Of a DNA stretch of 64,000 nt, positions 34,767-43,687 are shown piece by piece (position 1 is the stretch's first letter; the number at the start of each line of letters is the position of its first letter). The notes under the pieces are model-generated. The model made no database searches and was not told the origin of the DNA. It saw only the letters and a program-made list of their open reading frames with translations. The translations under genes and the position numbers were made by a program. Source of the DNA: Paracoccaceae bacterium (GTDB taxonomy: Bacteria; Pseudomonadota; Alphaproteobacteria; Rhodobacterales; Rhodobacteraceae); assembly GCA_020637675.1 (NCBI GenBank), contig JACKKD010000004.1, positions 1-64,000 of the forward strand, written 5' to 3'.

Positions 34767-36956
34767 ATGTCGGTCGCCGCGCCCTCGATCTCCGCCTGTC
34801 CCGCCTGCGTGGCGGCGCCCTCGGCCGAGGACATCGCCGCCCGTGCGGCGGCGGCAGCGGGGGATTCCGGCCTCGTCCTGTCGCTGCCGACGGTCCATTG
34901 CGCCGTCTGCATCTCGGACGTGGAACGGGCGCTTTCCTCGATGCCGGGCGTCAGATCGGCGCGGGTGAACCTGACGCTGAAGCGCGTCTCGGTCGCGGCA
35001 GAGCCGCAGGTGACGGCGGAGAAGCTGATCCAGCGGCTCGATGCCATCGGCTATCCGGCGCATGAGCTCGACCCTGGCCTCCTGTCGGTGACGGAGACCG
35101 ACAAGCGCAGCCACGACCTGCTGATGCGGCTCGGCGTCGCCGGGTTCTCGATGATGAACATCATGCTCCTTTCCGTAGCCGTCTGGTCGGGTGCCGAGGC
35201 GGCGACGCGCGACATGTTCCACTGGATTTCGGCCGCGATCGCGCTGCCGACGCTGGCCTTCTCGGGCCAGCCCTTCTTCAAGTCGGCCTGGGTGTCCCTG
35301 AAGGCCCGGCGGCTCGGCATGGACGTGCCGATCTCGCTCGCACTGGTCCTTGCCTCGGCGATCTCGCTCTTCGAGACGTTCAACGGGGGCGAGCACGCAT
35401 ACTTCGACGCCGCGGTGTCGCTCTGCTTTTTCCTGCTTGCGGGGCGGTACCTCGACTACCGCAGCCGGGCCGCGGCGCGGTCGGCGGCGGAAGAGCTGGC
35501 CGCGCTCGAAGTGCCTCGGGCAACGAAGCTGGAGGCCGGCGAGGAGCGCGTCGTGCCCATCGCCGCGCTTCGCGCGGGCGACCTCGTGCGCATCCGCCCC
35601 GGCGCGCGGATGCCGGTCGACGGCATCGTGACCGAGGGAGCGTCCGAGATCGATCGCTCGCTTCTGACCGGCGAGACGCTGCCGGTCGTCGCGGGGGAAG
35701 GCAGTGCGCTGAGCGCCGGCGAGGTCAACCTGACCGGGCCGCTGATCGTGCGGGTGACGGCGGCGGGCAAGGACAGTTCCCTGCATCGTATGGCCGATCT
35801 GGTGGCGGTGGCGGAAAACGCGCGCACGCGCTACACCTCGCTGGCGGACCGGATGGCAAGGGCCTATTCGCCCGTGGTCCACCTGATGGCGCTCGCCGCG
35901 TTTTCCGTCTGGCTCTACCTTACGCGCGACGTGCGGGTATCGGTCAATGTCGCGGCGGCGGTCCTCATCATCACTTGCCCCTGCGCGCTGGCGCTTGCAG
36001 TGCCGGCGGTGGTGACGGCCGCCTCGGGCAAGCTCTTCCGCAAGGGCTTCCTGATCAAGGACGGCACTGCGCTCGAACGGCTGGCCGAGGTCGATACGGT
36101 CGTCTTCGACAAGACCGGGACGCTGACACTGGGCGAGCCCGAGGCGCAGGATATCGCGGCACATCCGCGGCCGGAACTGGAGATCGTCGCGGCATTGGCC
36201 GGAGCCTCCTCCCATCCCCTGAGTCGGTCGCTGGCGCGTGCGCTTCAGGCAGAAGGCATCCGCCCGGCGCCGGTCGTGGACCTTGCGGAGGTGCCGGGGG
36301 CGGGCATCGAGGGTCGCCTCGCGGGCGATCGCGTACGACTTGGCCGCGCGGAGTGGCTGGGCGCCGAAGGCGGCGAGCGGACGGCAACCTGGTTTTCGCG
36401 CGCCGGCGGTCCGGCGGTGGAGTTCGCCTTTGCCGACCGGCCGCGTCCGGGCGCGGCTGAGGCGGTGCGGGGGCTGATCGCCGGCGGCAAGCGCGTGATC
36501 CTCCTTTCGGGCGACAGCGAGGTGCCGGTGGCGGCGCTGGCCGGGACTCTCGGCATTCCCGAATGGCAGTCGGCGATGCGGCCGGAGGAGAAGGCCGCGC
36601 GCATCGCCGCGCTGACGGCGGCGGGCCACCGGGTGCTGATGGTGGGCGACGGGCTGAACGACACTGCGGCGCTGGCAGGTGCGCATGTCTCGATCTCGCC
36701 TGCCTCTGCGCTCGACGCGGCGCGGACGGCGTCCGACATCGTCCTGCTCGGTCAGGATCTCGAGCCCCTCTCGGATGCGGTACGGATCGCGGTCACGACG
36801 CGGCGGCGGATCAAGCAGAACTTCGCGCTGTCGCTCGCCTACAACCTCGTCGCGGTGCCGGTTGCGCTCGTCGGACTCGCAACACCCCTCATCGCGGCGC
36901 TCGCCATGTCGGCTTCGTCGATCACGGTCTCGCTCAACGCGCTCCGGTTGAAATGA
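34767..36956 (+). CDS. ccoI: Copper-exporting P1B-type ATPase CcoI (FixI)
   Basis: The 729-residue pump moves Cu(I) to the periplasm for cbb3 maturation. It has an N-terminal CPAC (C11, C14), a heavy-metal-associated domain with HCAVC (C45, C48), the actuator TGE (301-303), the membrane metal site CPC (404-406), the phosphorylation site DKTGT (D448) and VGDGLNDTAALAGA near the hinge. Eight membrane helices are expected. The HMA motif lacks the usual GMTC context but keeps both Cys, as in other FixI proteins. Confidence 0.95.
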   Translation: MSVAAPSISACPACVAAPSAEDIAARAAAAAGDSGLVLSLPTVHCAVCISDVERALSSMPGVRSARVNLTLKRVSVAAEPQVTAEKLIQRLDAIGYPAHELDPGLLSVTETDKRSHDLLMRLGVAGFSMMNIMLLSVAVWSGAEAATRDMFHWISAAIALPTLAFSGQPFFKSAWVSLKARRLGMDVPISLALVLASAISLFETFNGGEHAYFDAAVSLCFFLLAGRYLDYRSRAAARSAAEELAALEVPRATKLEAGEERVVPIAALRAGDLVRIRPGARMPVDGIVTEGASEIDRSLLTGETLPVVAGEGSALSAGEVNLTGPLIVRVTAAGKDSSLHRMADLVAVAENARTRYTSLADRMARAYSPVVHLMALAAFSVWLYLTRDVRVSVNVAAAVLIITCPCALALAVPAVVTAASGKLFRKGFLIKDGTALERLAEVDTVVFDKTGTLTLGEPEAQDIAAHPRPELEIVAALAGASSHPLSRSLARALQAEGIRPAPVVDLAEVPGAGIEGRLAGDRVRLGRAEWLGAEGGERTATWFSRAGGPAVEFAFADRPRPGAAEAVRGLIAGGKRVILLSGDSEVPVAALAGTLGIPEWQSAMRPEEKAARIAALTAAGHRVLMVGDGLNDTAALAGAHVSISPASALDAARTASDIVLLGQDLEPLSDAVRIAVTTRRRIKQNFALSLAYNLVAVPVALVGLATPLIAALAMSASSITVSLNALRLK

Positions 36957-36966
36957 GGGCCCAGCG

Positions 36967-37125
36967 GTGGAAATCCTCCTCTACCTGATCCCTGTTTCTC
37001 TCTTTCTCGGTGCGGTCGGGCTTGCCGCCTTTCTCTGGGCGTTGAAGCACCGTCAATACGACGACCCCGAGGGTGACGCCAACCGCATCCTCAGCAAGGA
37101 CTGGGACGACCGCCCGAAGCCCTGA
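36967..37125 (+). CDS. ccoS: cbb3 oxidase assembly protein CcoS
   Basis: The 52-residue protein begins at GTG 36967, ten bases after ccoI: one N-terminal membrane helix (EILLYLIPVSLFLGAVGLAA), then FLWALKHRQYDDPEGDANRI, the diagnostic CcoS motif, and a short charged tail. CcoS is required for cofactor insertion into the oxidase. It is the last gene of ccoGHIS and converges with the carboxypeptidase gene. Confidence 0.93.
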   Translation: MEILLYLIPVSLFLGAVGLAAFLWALKHRQYDDPEGDANRILSKDWDDRPKP

Positions 37126-37144
37126 CGGGGCAACGCGGTCAGGG
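37120..37144. terminator. stop-codon hairpin between ccoS and the carboxypeptidase gene
   Basis: CCCTGAC (37120-37126) and GTCAGGG (37138-37144) pair over an 11-base loop and enclose the stop codons of both convergent genes. No U tract. Confidence 0.45.
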
Positions 37145-39088
37145 GCCGACGACGCTGCATTCGGCCTGCCGGGCCTGAAGCCGGCGACAGGCGAGGTTCG
37201 CCATCTCTTCGGTCATGCCGACGAAGTTCGCGTCGTACCCGCCACGGCGGGAGACGACCTTGCGGAGCGCCTCGTCGAGCGTTGCCATCTCCACCAGCGC
37301 CACCTGCAGGAGCTGGCGCTCGGCATCGTAGCGCGAGCCGTAATGGCCGACGTTTATGGCCCACTGCCGCCCGCCCGAGGTGGAGATGCGGGTGACGACT
37401 TCCAGTTCCTCCGGTTCCGGCTCCGCGGGCGTGAACGCGGCGAGCACGATCTGCTCGGGCCGCGCCTTCGGGGCCGGCGTGTCGACAGCGGTATCGCTGG
37501 CCGCGAGCCGGACCTCGGCCGTCTCGGTGTCTTCGGCGGCAAGCTGGACGTCGGTCGCCTCGGCGGGTGCGGGCTCGATTGCCGGTGCGGAGGCTTCCGG
37601 CGATGGCAGCGGCATCGCCTCGACCACCGCGGTCTCCGTGGGAACCGGTTCGGCATCCGTGGCCGGGGCCGCGGCCGTGACGAGCGCATCGGGTCGCGCC
37701 GCGGGGCGCAGGGCCGGCAGGGTGGGCGCGGCGGCGAGCGCGAGCGGCTCGGCGGTCGCGTCGGCCTTGGCGGGGTCGGGTGCGCCCGGTTCAGCCAGCG
37801 CGAGGACCGTTTCGGGCTGCGGAGTCGCGGTCTGCGCAAAGACCGGACCCGCGGGCTCGGGCGCGGCTTCCTGCGAAGTTTCCGCATCGGCGACGGCGAC
37901 CTCCGCCTGCGATCCGGCAGCTTCGGCGGCCGGCGCCTCGGGAAGGGCGAGCGCCTGCGCCTCGGCGAGGGCGTCGGCGATGTCGTCCTGCATCGCGAGG
38001 AGCAGTTCCTCGGCCGGTGCATCGGCGGGCTCCGTCGCGCCGGGCAGCGGTCGCGTGCGGGGCCGGGGGCTCTGCACCACGGCGACTTTGAGGCGGATCG
38101 TCTTGCCGGCTGGCACCGCATCGGGCGCCGTCGTCACGGCGCGCGCGATGGCTTCGGCAAGGGCGTCGTCCTCGTCCGTCGTGTCCTCGACGAGAAGTTC
38201 CGGCGGCTCCGTCCCGGTGTAGGCGGGCCGCGCAGGTTTCTGTACGGCGGCACGGTTCGGCGCCTTTCCGAAGCCCATGTCGAGCAGCTGCGCCGCCCTT
38301 GCATTGCGGTCGGCGGTGGACTTGCCGCCGAAGACGGTGGCGATGACGTGCTTGTTGCCGCGCTGGGCAGAGGCCACCAGGTTGAAGCCCGCAGCCTGGG
38401 TGTAGCCCGTCTTGATCCCGTCGGCGCCCTTGTAGGCGGCAAGGAAGCGGCGATTGGTGGAGGCGACCTGCGCGACGCCGGCATCGGCCGAGGTGCGCGA
38501 GAAGATGTTGTAGTACTGCGGGTAGTCGTAGAAGAGGTGCCGGCCGAGGATCGTCATGTCGTGGGCCGTGGAGAGATGTCCCTTCGCGGTCAGCCCATTG
38601 GCGTTGACGAAGGTCGACCGGGTCATGCCGAGCGCCTTGGCAGTACGGTTCATCCGCTTGGCAAAGGCGGGCTCCGATCCCTCGATCGCCTCGCCGATGG
38701 CGGTCGCGGCGTCGTTCGCGGACTTGATCGCGGCCGCGCGGATCAAGTAGCGCAGCGCGATCGTCTGGCCCGGCTTCAACCCTAGCTTCGAAGGCGGCAT
38801 CGAGGCCGCGTGTTTCGAGATCGTCACCTTGCTGTCGAGCGTGATTTCACCGCGCTCGATCGCCTCGAAGGCGATGTAGAGCGTCATCATCTTGGTGAGC
38901 GAGGCGGGATGCAGCCGGGTGTCGGCGTTGTCCTGATGCAGCACCTCGCCGGTGCGGACGTCGATCACGTAGTCGGCGTAGGGCGCGGCCAGAGCCGCGA
39001 GCGGCACGAGGAGCCACGCCAGAGCGATCGCCAAGAAGACTCGCGTGCGGGAACCGCACTGCTCGGGACAGACGAACACCTGTCTCAC
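37139..39088 (-). CDS. D-alanyl-D-alanine carboxypeptidase with SPOR domain
   Basis: This exported penicillin-binding protein trims peptidoglycan pentapeptides. The 649-residue protein has an N-terminal signal (about 15-35) and an S11 peptidase domain with SLTK (63-66), SAN (123-125) and KTG (226-228). A 270-residue Ala/Pro/Glu low-complexity linker leads to a C-terminal SPOR domain (GGRQWAINVGHYGSRYDAER), which binds denuded septal glycan. GTG 39088 is preceded by AGGA; a second in-frame GTG lies nine bases later. The linker is unusually long. Confidence 0.93.
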   Translation of the reverse strand: MRQVFVCPEQCGSRTRVFLAIALAWLLVPLAALAAPYADYVIDVRTGEVLHQDNADTRLHPASLTKMMTLYIAFEAIERGEITLDSKVTISKHAASMPPSKLGLKPGQTIALRYLIRAAAIKSANDAATAIGEAIEGSEPAFAKRMNRTAKALGMTRSTFVNANGLTAKGHLSTAHDMTILGRHLFYDYPQYYNIFSRTSADAGVAQVASTNRRFLAAYKGADGIKTGYTQAAGFNLVASAQRGNKHVIATVFGGKSTADRNARAAQLLDMGFGKAPNRAAVQKPARPAYTGTEPPELLVEDTTDEDDALAEAIARAVTTAPDAVPAGKTIRLKVAVVQSPRPRTRPLPGATEPADAPAEELLLAMQDDIADALAEAQALALPEAPAAEAAGSQAEVAVADAETSQEAAPEPAGPVFAQTATPQPETVLALAEPGAPDPAKADATAEPLALAAAPTLPALRPAARPDALVTAAAPATDAEPVPTETAVVEAMPLPSPEASAPAIEPAPAEATDVQLAAEDTETAEVRLAASDTAVDTPAPKARPEQIVLAAFTPAEPEPEELEVVTRISTSGGRQWAINVGHYGSRYDAERQLLQVALVEMATLDEALRKVVSRRGGYDANFVGMTEEMANLACRRLQARQAECSVVGP

Positions 39089-39278
39089 CTATATCCTGCC
39101 TCGCGCCCCGGTCATTGTCGCCAGAGCTTTGTGATTTGCCCCACGATAGCACAGGGCTTTCGCGCCGAAAACACCTGAAATTCAATGTCTTTGTTGCCGA
39201 AGCTGAGATAGCGAAAGGAACGGCGCGCACGGTGCGAGCAGATTTTGCGACTTCATCGGTGCGGCACACAAGATCGAC

Positions 39279-39986
39279 CTAGCCGCTGTTTTCGATCCGT
39301 CCGACCAGCGCCGGCAGGGCGCCGAGGTCTTCAAGCCGGTGGAAACGCCCGTGACCCTCCGGCGGTTCGACCTCTTCGAGCGCCCAGGTCAGGTCGTGCG
39401 GCACATGGACTCCGAAGCCTCCGACCTCCAGGACCGGCAGGACATCGGACTTGAGCGAGTTGCCGGCCATGAGCACGGAGCCGGCCGCAAAGCCGTGCCG
39501 GGCGAAGATCGCGGCATAGACGGGGGCGGACTTGTCCGACACGATCTCCACCCCGGCGAAGAGGTCGCCAAGGCCGGACTGGGCCAGCTTGCGTTCCTGG
39601 TCGAGAAGGTCGCCCTTGGTGATGAGCAGGACCGGGTGGCTTCCTGCCAGGCGTTCCACCGCCGCGCGGGCATGGGGCAGAAGCTCGATCGGATGGGCGA
39701 GCATCTCCTGTCCGGCCGCGACGATCTCCCGGATGACGCGGGCCGGCACCCGGTCCCCGGTGACGTCGAGCGCGGTCTCGATCATCGACAGCATGAAGCC
39801 CTTGATGCCGAAGCCGTAGTGCCCGAGGTTGCGCCGCTCGGCCGCGAGGAGCCGCTCCTCCAGATGGTCGCGCGGCGCGACATCGGCGAGAAGCGCGGCG
39901 AAACGGTCCTGTGTCAGGCGGAAGAACCGCTCGTTGTGCCAGAGCGTGTCGTCGGCATCGAAGGCGATGGCATCGAGTGCAGGCAT
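39279..39986 (-). CDS. HAD-superfamily hydrolase
   Basis: The 235-residue cytoplasmic phosphatase has motif I DADDTLW, motif II LLITKGD, a Lys/Ser motif III region DKSAPVYAAIF and motif IV AGNSLKSDVLP, where GNS-x-SD is the acidic motif. ATG 39986 follows GGGAGG; GTG 39992 is also in frame. The substrate cannot be read from sequence. It is divergent from clpS. Confidence 0.88.
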   Translation of the reverse strand: MPALDAIAFDADDTLWHNERFFRLTQDRFAALLADVAPRDHLEERLLAAERRNLGHYGFGIKGFMLSMIETALDVTGDRVPARVIREIVAAGQEMLAHPIELLPHARAAVERLAGSHPVLLITKGDLLDQERKLAQSGLGDLFAGVEIVSDKSAPVYAAIFARHGFAAGSVLMAGNSLKSDVLPVLEVGGFGVHVPHDLTWALEEVEPPEGHGRFHRLEDLGALPALVGRIENSG

Positions 39987-40128
39987 GTGCACCTCCCCCG
40001 GGATGCAGTCTGGCGCGGCGCGCGGGCGCGATCAATTCCCTCTCCCAGGGGAACCCTTTTCTCGTCCCATTCCTGCATTATATTGGGGACCGAACCCCTT
40101 GTCCGCGAATCCCCCGAGGAGGGAGCCC

Positions 40129-40470
40129 TTGGCGCCGAGCCCCGTCACATTGTCGGACCGCAAGGAGGGTCGAGAGCACGAGACCTCGGTCATCACCAAG
40201 ACGCGGCCGAAGACGCAGCGCCCGCCGCTCTACAAGGTGCTACTTCTGAACGACGACTACACGCCGATGGAGTTCGTCGTCCATGTGCTCGAACGCTTTT
40301 TCGGGATGAGCCACGCGCAAGCGTTCGAGATCATGCTGACCGTGCACAAGAGGGGACTCGCCGTCGTGGGCGTCTTTTCCTTCGAGGTGGCGGAAACGAA
40401 GGTGGCGCAGGTGATGGATTTCTCGCGCCGTCACCAGCATCCGCTGCAATGCACGATGGAAAAGGAATAG
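40129..40470 (+). CDS. clpS: ATP-dependent Clp protease adaptor ClpS
   Basis: ClpS delivers N-degron substrates to ClpA-ClpP. The 113-residue protein has the disordered N-terminal tail (TKTRPKTQRPPLYKVLLLND), the core DDYTPMEFVVHVLERFFGMS, and VAETKVAQVMDFSRRHQHPL. The start is TTG 40129, seven bases after a perfect AGGAGG; an internal TTG at 40150 is less well placed. A clpA gene is not adjacent. Confidence 0.94.
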   Translation: MAPSPVTLSDRKEGREHETSVITKTRPKTQRPPLYKVLLLNDDYTPMEFVVHVLERFFGMSHAQAFEIMLTVHKRGLAVVGVFSFEVAETKVAQVMDFSRRHQHPLQCTMEKE

Positions 40471-40489
40471 GGGCGCGGCCCCGATCCCG

Positions 40490-41515
40490 ATGACAAATCC
40501 CAGACTTGCCCTCGCGCTTACGGGTGCCGATGCGCTGCCCGCCCCGGGCCGCGTGCTCGTGATCGGCGCCGGCCCCGATCTTTCGGATCTGCCGAAGGAG
40601 CGGACGGTCGTCGTGCAGGGGTTCCGGCCCGACAACGATGCACTTGCCGCCCAGGGCTGGACGGTCGTGCCGGAAATTGCCGCCGCAACCGGCGATTTCG
40701 CCGCGGCGGTCGTGCTTCTGCCGCGGTCGCGGGTGGCTGCGCGATCGGCCGTGGCGGAGGCTGCAAGGCTCGTGGCTGCGGGCGGTCCGGTCTGGGTCGA
40801 CGGGCAGAAGACGGATGGTATCGATCCGATGCTGAAGGATCTGCGCGCCCGCACCGCCGTTTCCGCCCCGATCGCCAAGGCGCACGGCAAGATCTTCCGC
40901 TTCCGCGCGGGCGCCGGCTTCGACGATTGGCGCGCGGTCGATCTTTCCCCCGCGCCCGGCTTCGTGACGCGAGCGGGGGTCTTTTCTGCCGAGAAGGTCG
41001 ACCTAGGCTCGACCCTGCTCGCGGAGGCCTTGCCAGAGCGGATGCCGGCGCGGGTCGCCGACCTTGGCGCCGGCTGGGGCTGGCTTGCGGCGCAGGTCCT
41101 GACGCGGCAGGGCGTGGCGGAACTGCATCTGGTCGAAGCCGATCATGCCGCCCTCGCCTGTGCCCGCAGGAACGTGACCGATCCGCGCGCGCGCTTCCAC
41201 TGGGCGGATGCAACGCGGTTCCGGCCCGAGGCGCGGTTCGACGCCGTGGTGATGAACCCGCCCTTCCACGCGGGACGCGCGGCCGATCCGGCGCTCGGTG
41301 CCGCTTTCATCGGTGCCGCGGCGGGGATGCTGGCGCCGGCGGGCCGGCTCTGGATGGTCGCCAACCGGCACCTGCCTTACGAGGCGGTGCTGGCCCGCCA
41401 CTTCCGCGAGGTGGCCGAGATCGGCGGCGACGGCGCCTTCAAGCTTTTTGCCGCGGCGCGGCCCGTAGCGCGCGCCCAGGCCGCCGCCGCCCCTCCGCCT
41501 CGCCGGCGCCGGTGA
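40490..41515 (+). CDS. rsmC: RsmC-like 16S rRNA guanine-N2 methyltransferase
   Basis: The 341-residue SAM-dependent enzyme has a degenerate N-terminal half and a C-terminal Rossmann domain with the SAM motif VADLGAGWGWLAAQ, acidic residue in LHLVEADHAAL and the catalytic NPPF (VVMNPPFHAG). This two-domain build matches RsmC, which makes m2G1207 in 16S rRNA. It could be another RsmC/RlmG-type enzyme. It starts 19 bp after clpS and ends in a basic run PPPRRRR. Confidence 0.8.
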   Translation: MTNPRLALALTGADALPAPGRVLVIGAGPDLSDLPKERTVVVQGFRPDNDALAAQGWTVVPEIAAATGDFAAAVVLLPRSRVAARSAVAEAARLVAAGGPVWVDGQKTDGIDPMLKDLRARTAVSAPIAKAHGKIFRFRAGAGFDDWRAVDLSPAPGFVTRAGVFSAEKVDLGSTLLAEALPERMPARVADLGAGWGWLAAQVLTRQGVAELHLVEADHAALACARRNVTDPRARFHWADATRFRPEARFDAVVMNPPFHAGRAADPALGAAFIGAAAGMLAPAGRLWMVANRHLPYEAVLARHFREVAEIGGDGAFKLFAAARPVARAQAAAAPPPRRRR

Positions 41516-41560
41516 TCTCGGCTAACCTCGCCCGGCAGAATCACGGAGCGCGGAGAGCCC

Positions 41561-42373
41561 ATGTCCCTGTCCATCGCCGGCAAGAGCGCCATCGTCACCG
41601 GGGCGGCCAAAGGCATCGGCCTTGCCATAGCCCGCCACTTCGTCGACCGGGGCGCGAAGGTCATGTTCGCCGATGCCGACGAGGCGCGCCTGGCCGAGGA
41701 GGTCGCCGCGATCGCGACCGAGGACGGACCGGCGCGCTACTTCGCCGGCGACCTCAGCCAGAAGCTGACGCTCGCCAACCTGCTGTCGGCCACGGTGGAC
41801 GCCTTCGAGCGGATCGACATCCTGGTGAACGCCCAGCGCACGGTCCTGCCGACCGAGGATCCGCTGAACCCCGACGATCCCTCGATCGAGAACATGCTGC
41901 GGCAAAACCTCCTGCCGGCCCTGAAACTGAGCCAGATGGCCGCGCGCAGGATGATCGCGCAGGCCGGGCGCGACGAGCAGACCGAAGGCCCGGTGGGCAC
42001 GATCATCAACGTCTCGACGCTGGCCGCGCGTCGGGCGCAGCCGGGCCTGCTGGCATACTCCCTCGCCGGTGCGGCGCTCGACCAGGCGACGCGCTCGCTC
42101 GCCGTCGTGCTCGCGCCGGAGCGGATTCGGGTGAACGGCATTGGCATCGCAAGCGTTATGAGCGCGAGCCTGCAGGCAACGCTGAAGGAAAACCCCGACT
42201 GGGGCGACTCCGTCATTGCGGGCACGCCGCTCGGCCGGATCGCGACGCCAACGGAGGTCGCGGAGGTCGCGCAGTTCCTCGCGTCGGACGGGGCGGGCTT
42301 CGTGACCGGACAGATCCTCGGTGTCGACGGCGGCCGCAGCGTGGTCGATCCGGTCTGCGTTCCGGCCTATTGA
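41561..42373 (+). CDS. Short-chain dehydrogenase/reductase with degenerate active site
   Basis: The 270-residue Rossmann protein keeps the cofactor motif TGAAKGIG (13-20) and the C-terminal GQILGVDGGRS. The active site is altered: the Ser position is T153, Tyr is present at Y166, but the lysine of YxxxK is G170 (YSLAGAAL), and the NNAG motif is NAQR (90-93). Normal SDR catalysis needs that lysine, so the protein may bind NAD(P) without dehydrogenase activity, or use another mechanism. No frameshift or early stop is visible. It follows rsmC by 45 bp. Confidence 0.88.
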   Translation: MSLSIAGKSAIVTGAAKGIGLAIARHFVDRGAKVMFADADEARLAEEVAAIATEDGPARYFAGDLSQKLTLANLLSATVDAFERIDILVNAQRTVLPTEDPLNPDDPSIENMLRQNLLPALKLSQMAARRMIAQAGRDEQTEGPVGTIINVSTLAARRAQPGLLAYSLAGAALDQATRSLAVVLAPERIRVNGIGIASVMSASLQATLKENPDWGDSVIAGTPLGRIATPTEVAEVAQFLASDGAGFVTGQILGVDGGRSVVDPVCVPAY

Positions 42374-42377
42374 AGGG

Positions 42378-42752
42378 TCATCCCGGATAGCGCGCCTTGC
42401 AGGCGGCGATGTGGTCGAGTGCGCGCGGAACTGCCGCCGCCCGCCGGTCCTGCAGGAGTGCAATGCGGCGGCTCTCGGACGCCGGGTCGATCGTCTTCGG
42501 CGTCTCCACGATCTCGGTTTCGGTGTAAAGGCAACTGCCGCCCCCGTCGCCGCACCGGCGGCGTTCGAGATAGGGGACCGTCTGGCGGTCGATCCCGTAG
42601 CCGCGGGCGAGCCCGGCCTCGGTTTCGGCGATCAGCGCGTCGATGGTGCGCACTTCCGCCACCGCCGCGCGCATGCACTGGTCACGCCCTGCGCCGGCGC
42701 AGGCGCCAAGAAGCAGGGGGACGAGGAGGACCAGTCCGGCGCGTGGCCTCAT
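42378..42752 (-). CDS. Lipoprotein, tandem paralogue 3
   Basis: The 124-residue protein has a lipoprotein signal ending LLLGAC (Cys19). The mature part matches its two neighbours: C-x3-A then EVRTIDALIAETEAGLARGY, two central Cys, IDPASESRRIALLQDRR and a C-terminal AACKARYPG. Function is unknown. ATG 42752 overlaps the stop of the preceding paralogue as ATGA, so the two are coupled. It converges with the SDR gene. Confidence 0.8.
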   Translation of the reverse strand: MRPRAGLVLLVPLLLGACAGAGRDQCMRAAVAEVRTIDALIAETEAGLARGYGIDRQTVPYLERRRCGDGGGSCLYTETEIVETPKTIDPASESRRIALLQDRRAAAVPRALDHIAACKARYPG

Positions 42753-43132
42753 TCGGGGAACTTCGCCTTGCAGGCCGCGATTGCTGGCTCCGACTGCGCG
42801 AGGAGCGCCTTGCGCCGGGCGAGGAGCCCGTCGAGCTTGCGCTGTTCGGCCGCCGGGTCGATGGCCACCGGCTGCTTCACCGTGTCCCAGACCGGCTCGA
42901 AGCACATCCGCCGCGGGGTCCCCGCCACCCAGTCGTCGCAGATCTGCCATTCGTAGTGCATGACCTCGCGCCGTTCGTAACCATAGCCCCGGGCGAGCGT
43001 CGCCTGCTGTTCGGCGATCAGCCGGTCAAGGGTGCGAAGCTCACGCGTGGCGGTGCGGATGCACTGTTCCTGCGGCGTTCCGCAGGCGGCGAGTGCGGCG
43101 AGAAGGGCAAGTAGGGCGGCGGAGCGGCGCAT
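42749..43132 (-). CDS. Lipoprotein, tandem paralogue 2
   Basis: The 127-residue protein has a lipobox LAAC (Cys17). The shared family pattern is ELRTLDRLIAEQQATLARGY, ICDDW and RRMCFEP (central Cys), IDPAAEQRKLDGLLARRKAL and AACKAKFPE. Heptad-like Leu spacing in the two charged helices suggests a coiled-coil hairpin closed by a disulfide. ATG 43132. A very long minus-strand frame through hemF reaches this gene but is an artefact. Confidence 0.8.
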   Translation of the reverse strand: MRRSAALLALLAALAACGTPQEQCIRTATRELRTLDRLIAEQQATLARGYGYERREVMHYEWQICDDWVAGTPRRMCFEPVWDTVKQPVAIDPAAEQRKLDGLLARRKALLAQSEPAIAACKAKFPE

Positions 43133-43152
43133 GGGCAATCTCGGGGGCGACT

Positions 43153-43530
43153 TCAGGGGGCGGGGCAGGCGGCGACGGCGGCGGCGATCTGCGCTTGAAG
43201 CCGTTCGCGGCGCGCGAGAAGCGCGTCGAGCGTGCGGGTCGCAGCGGCGGTGTCGATGGCCTCGGTGCGGGTCCGCGTGCCCGGATCGGTGCAGAAGCTG
43301 ACGCCCACGTGCGATCGTGCGCTGCCCAGGCAGAGGTTCACCGCCGCCCCCGTCGGCACCTGCACCGTGCGGTATCCGCGCTCGATGTCGGTGCGCGCCT
43401 CGGCGATCAGTCTGTCGATGGTCTTCAGTTCGCGCGCCTCTTCCGGGGCGCAGCGGCTGGCCGGGTCGGTCGCGCAGGCGGCCAAGGCGAGCGCGAGGGT
43501 CAGGAGGGCGGGTATGCGGGGCATGAACAT
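43153..43530 (-). CDS. Lipoprotein, tandem paralogue 1
   Basis: The 125-residue protein has a lipobox ALAAC. The family pattern is ELKTIDRLIAEARTDIERGY, central Cys in VNLCLGSA and VSFCTDPG, IDTAAATRTLDALLARRERL and a C-terminal AACPAP. The start is ATG 43530 or ATG 43524. It is first in the three-gene array and divergent from hemF, 157 bp away. Confidence 0.78.
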   Translation of the reverse strand: MFMPRIPALLTLALALAACATDPASRCAPEEARELKTIDRLIAEARTDIERGYRTVQVPTGAAVNLCLGSARSHVGVSFCTDPGTRTRTEAIDTAAATRTLDALLARRERLQAQIAAAVAACPAP

Positions 43531-43687
43531 GGGCGACTCGGCACCGGGGATGGGAAAGCCAGTCTAGCGCGCCGCGCCGCGCTGCCAAACCCCCCGGACT
43601 GAAATGTCGCAGAGTCCGGCCGGGTTCTGGCGGGGCGCGCGCGAAGCTGCTAGGCGGAGTGGTGCGATCCAAACAGGGAAAGCGATC

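Noticed and set aside
34503..36686. 727-codon minus-strand frame opposite ccoH and ccoI
   Set aside because: It is a shadow of ccoI with His/Arg-rich low-complexity translation and no start context.
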